From an uncultured bacterium (GTDB lineage Bacteria > Bacteroidota > Bacteroidia > Bacteroidales > CAIWKO01), in NCBI GenBank assembly GCA_903916135.1, contig CAIWVT010000313.1, forward strand, positions 1 through 16,208: 16,208 nt of DNA, in the 5' to 3' direction. The number at the start of each line of letters is the position of its first letter. Within the stretch, counting starts at the first letter, position 1. A model generated the notes under the pieces. That model saw only the letters and a list, made by a program, of their open reading frames with translations, was not told the DNA's origin and ran no database searches. Shown here piece after piece: positions 14,898-16,208 of the stretch. Position numbers and translations under genes: made by a program.

Positions 14898-15599
14898 ATG
14901 TATAAGACATTCTTTAAATTTACATTAGTCATCATACTAGTTGCCATGACGTCCGAGATGCTGTCGGCGCAAGAGCTGCAACCCACAGAAACCGAATCGG
15001 TGTTGAATGTGTTTGTGTCGAGCATGAAAAACGTGCCTCGACAAGGCGAACAGATTAAATTGGTGGGCAAGAAAAGCAAGAAAATCTTTAGCGGCATCAC
15101 CAACAAAGAAGGGAAGTTTTCTATCCTCATCCCCGAAGGCGACTCCTACGAAATATTGTATAAAACTTTTGCCGATTCGGTGGAATACAACACCATTGAT
15201 GTGCCGAAAGCCGAAGGGAAATACACCTTTGATGTGGATTTGAAATACGACCCGCCACAGGTTTACACCCTGAATAACGTATTGTTCGAAACGGGCAAAT
15301 CCATCTTGCGACCCGAATCAAACCGAGCACTGAATGATTTGGTGGAAATTTTGAAACTGAAACCTAAAATGATTATCGAAATCTCAGGTCATACCGATAA
15401 TATCGGCAGCCCAGAAGCTAACCTGAAACTTTCTATGGAGCGCGCCACTGCCGTACGAAACTATCTGATACAACATGGCATTGTCGCCACCCGACTCACT
15501 GCAAAAGGTTATGGCGACACCCAACCCGTGGAAACCAATGACACTGACCAAGGACGAGCACAAAATAGGCGGACGGAAGTGCGGATTATCAGCGAGTGA
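14898..15599 (+). CDS. OmpA-family envelope protein with peptidoglycan-binding domain
   Basis: This 233-residue exported protein should tether the outer membrane or periplasmic partners to peptidoglycan. The ATG at 14898 is chosen because it gives a clean signal peptide (MYKTFFKFTLVIILVAMTSE, cleavage near SAQ, residue 25). An in-frame ATG at 14826 lies inside the preceding terminator hairpin and would bury the signal. Residues about 33-118 form a beta-rich module with the look of carboxypeptidase-regulatory-like domains (GKKSKKIFSGITNKEGKFSI). Residues about 121-233 are an OmpA C-terminal domain: LFETGKSILRPES, ISGHTDNIG, LKLSMERATAV and GRAQNRRTEV. Asp167 and Arg182 match the diaminopimelate-binding pair of OmpA in spacing. 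There is no N-terminal barrel, so it is a small periplasmic or lipid-face member. It could act with the two coiled-coil proteins, but only proximity suggests this. Confidence 0.9.
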   Translation: MYKTFFKFTLVIILVAMTSEMLSAQELQPTETESVLNVFVSSMKNVPRQGEQIKLVGKKSKKIFSGITNKEGKFSILIPEGDSYEILYKTFADSVEYNTIDVPKAEGKYTFDVDLKYDPPQVYTLNNVLFETGKSILRPESNRALNDLVEILKLKPKMIIEISGHTDNIGSPEANLKLSMERATAVRNYLIQHGIVATRLTAKGYGDTQPVETNDTDQGRAQNRRTEVRIISE

Positions 15600-15986
15600 T
15601 TGTATTTGGTTAATTATACAATTATACAATGATAGAATTATAGAATTATACAATGATATAATGATATAATTAATTTAAACCACTGTGAATCTCTCTTTCT
15701 TTACGCTGCGAACCTCTATGGTTAAGACGAAAAAACCACATAGACACATACCTGCCTGCATGACCGCAGTCAGGCAGGGACACATAGGAAGATGGAAACA
15801 GAAGAAAACATAGTGTCCTTTGTGTGATTTAACTTGTGTCCTTTGTGGTTAATTTTTTTTCTTTACCACAAGTTTCACAAAGGAAAGCACAAAGAGGCAC
15901 AAAAAAAACAATTCGACAATAGAACTATTGATATAAAATCCTGATTAATAATATATTCAGATAGAATCAATTGTTAAAAAACCTCT
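15600..15986. other. Gene-free intergenic stretch with AT-rich and CACAAAG-type repeats
   Basis: After the OmpA-family gene come short AT repeats (ATTATACAATTATACAATGA-like, 15613-15672). Degenerate CACATAGACACATA / GTGTCCTTTGTG / CACAAAGGAAAGCACAAAG stretches follow (15730-15900), with a doubled TGTCCTTTGTG and an inverted TTTGTGGTTAA/TTACCACAA pair. No credible gene was found; short open frames here run antisense to the OmpA gene or through repeats. Confidence 0.7.
15743..15786. repeat. 28-base hairpin element flanked by an exact 8-base direct repeat
   Basis: The element at 15751-15778 begins CCTGCCTG and ends CAGGCAGG, an 8-base inverted repeat around a 12-base centre. It is bordered exactly on both sides by GACACATA (15743-15750 and 15779-15786). 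Removing the element and one copy gives a continuous CACATAGACACATAGGAAG-type sequence like the surrounding repeat. This is what insertion of a small REP/MITE-like palindrome with target duplication would leave. Because the host sequence already repeats CACATA, the flanking match could partly be chance. Confidence 0.6.
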
Positions 15987-16208
15987 TCATTTCCATTCTT
16001 CCCCGTTTGCAACTTGAATGGCTCCGTTTGCAACCTGAATTGCTCCGTTTGCAATATGAATCACTCCGTTTGCAACTTGAATTGCTCCGTTTGCAACCTG
16101 AATTGCTCCGTTTGCAACCTGAATTGCTCCGTTTGCAACATGAATTGCTCCGTTTGCAATGTGAATGGCTCCGTTTGCAACCTGAATTCCTCCGTTTGCA
16201 ATGTGAAT
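15987..16208 (-). CDS. Possible repeat-encoded protein end (seven-residue repeats), 5' end outside window
   Basis: On the - strand the 21-base repeat is open from the right edge to a TGA at 15987-15989, giving 73 residues: ten seven-residue units of the form I-(H/Q)-(I/V)-A-N-G-(A/G/V/E), ending EWK. Substitutions between units are conservative in this frame (CAG/CAA, CAC/CAT, ATT/GTT, GCA/GCC). The same changes read on the + strand give Pro, Tyr, Leu, His and Cys at one position. That favours the - strand frame if any protein is made. No start codon or upstream domain is visible, and a 21-base repeat stays open by periodicity alone, so this may be non-coding satellite DNA. Confidence 0.25.
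   Translation of the reverse strand: MHIANGGIQVANGAIHIANGAIHVANGAIQVANGAIQVANGAIQVANGVIHIANGAIQVANGAIQVANGEEWK
16000..16208. repeat. 21-base tandem repeat, ten units, running off the window edge
   Basis: Nine full units plus a tenth cut by the edge, starting at 16000, 16021, 16042, 16063, 16084, 16105, 16126, 16147, 16168 and 16189. Each carries the near-invariant core CTCCGTTTGCAA followed by two variable bases and TGAAT. The core includes the palindrome TTGCAA. Variation is concentrated at the two bases after the core (CC, CT, TA, CA, TG) and at the unit junction. The units at 16021, 16084, 16105 and 16168 are identical. The array probably continues beyond the window. Confidence 0.95.

Noticed and set aside
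16000..16208. CRISPR array
   Set aside because: The units are contiguous 21-base repeats with no unique spacers.
16000..16208. + strand heptad protein (LRLQPEL repeats)
   Set aside because: Unit differences give Pro, Tyr, Leu, His and Cys at one position in this frame, while the - strand frame changes conservatively.

Overview
The window looks like a chromosomal piece of a Bacteroidota (Bacteroidetes) bacterium. The evidence is a secreted protease with a PKD domain and a type IX secretion C-terminal sorting domain, promoter-like TAnnTTTG boxes, A-rich start regions without strong Shine-Dalgarno sequences, and long intergenic stretches full of small palindromes. No rRNA, tRNA, CRISPR array or intact insertion sequence was seen.

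Left part (1-2391, + strand): the tail of an unidentified gene, a secreted lysyl-endopeptidase-like serine protease, and a small unknown protein. This block is clearly more AT-rich than the rest. It converges on the next operon across about 720 bases (2392-3110) with no credible gene. That gap holds hairpins, a 28-base perfect palindrome next to a 26-base tandem repeat, and a GC-rich multi-stem element.

Central part (12500-3111, - strand): a tight seven-gene operon related to hydrogenase-4 / formate hydrogenlyase and to complex I. The order is HyfB-like, a second HyfB-like, HyfC-like, HyfE-like, HyfF-like, HyfG-like large subunit, and a fused HyfH/HyfI-like small subunit. The membrane arm looks complete, with three antiporter-like subunits, a NuoH-like anchor and a NuoK-like subunit. 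The soluble arm cannot be a [NiFe] hydrogenase: all four Ni-binding cysteines are replaced. In the small subunit all four ligands of the N2/proximal cluster are also replaced, and the ferredoxin-like domain keeps exactly one of its two [4Fe-4S] sites. This matches the poorly understood 'energy-converting hydrogenase related' (Ehr) class and is the most interesting content here: an apparently intact ion-pumping arm on a redox arm stripped to one predicted cluster. No formate dehydrogenase, hydrogenase maturation or other partner gene is in the window.

Right part (12896-15599, + strand, divergent from the operon): two tandem paralogous proteins, each with one N-terminal membrane anchor, a long coiled coil and a conserved C-terminal beta-rich domain, closed by a strong intrinsic terminator. 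An OmpA-family peptidoglycan-binding envelope protein follows. The 395-base divergent region holds candidate promoters in both directions and an inverted repeat that could be an operator.

Right edge (15600-16208): gene-poor repeat DNA, including a 28-base hairpin element flanked by an exact 8-base direct repeat, and a 21-base tandem repeat running off the edge. Read on the - strand, that repeat encodes an uninterrupted seven-residue repeat of the type IQVANGA.
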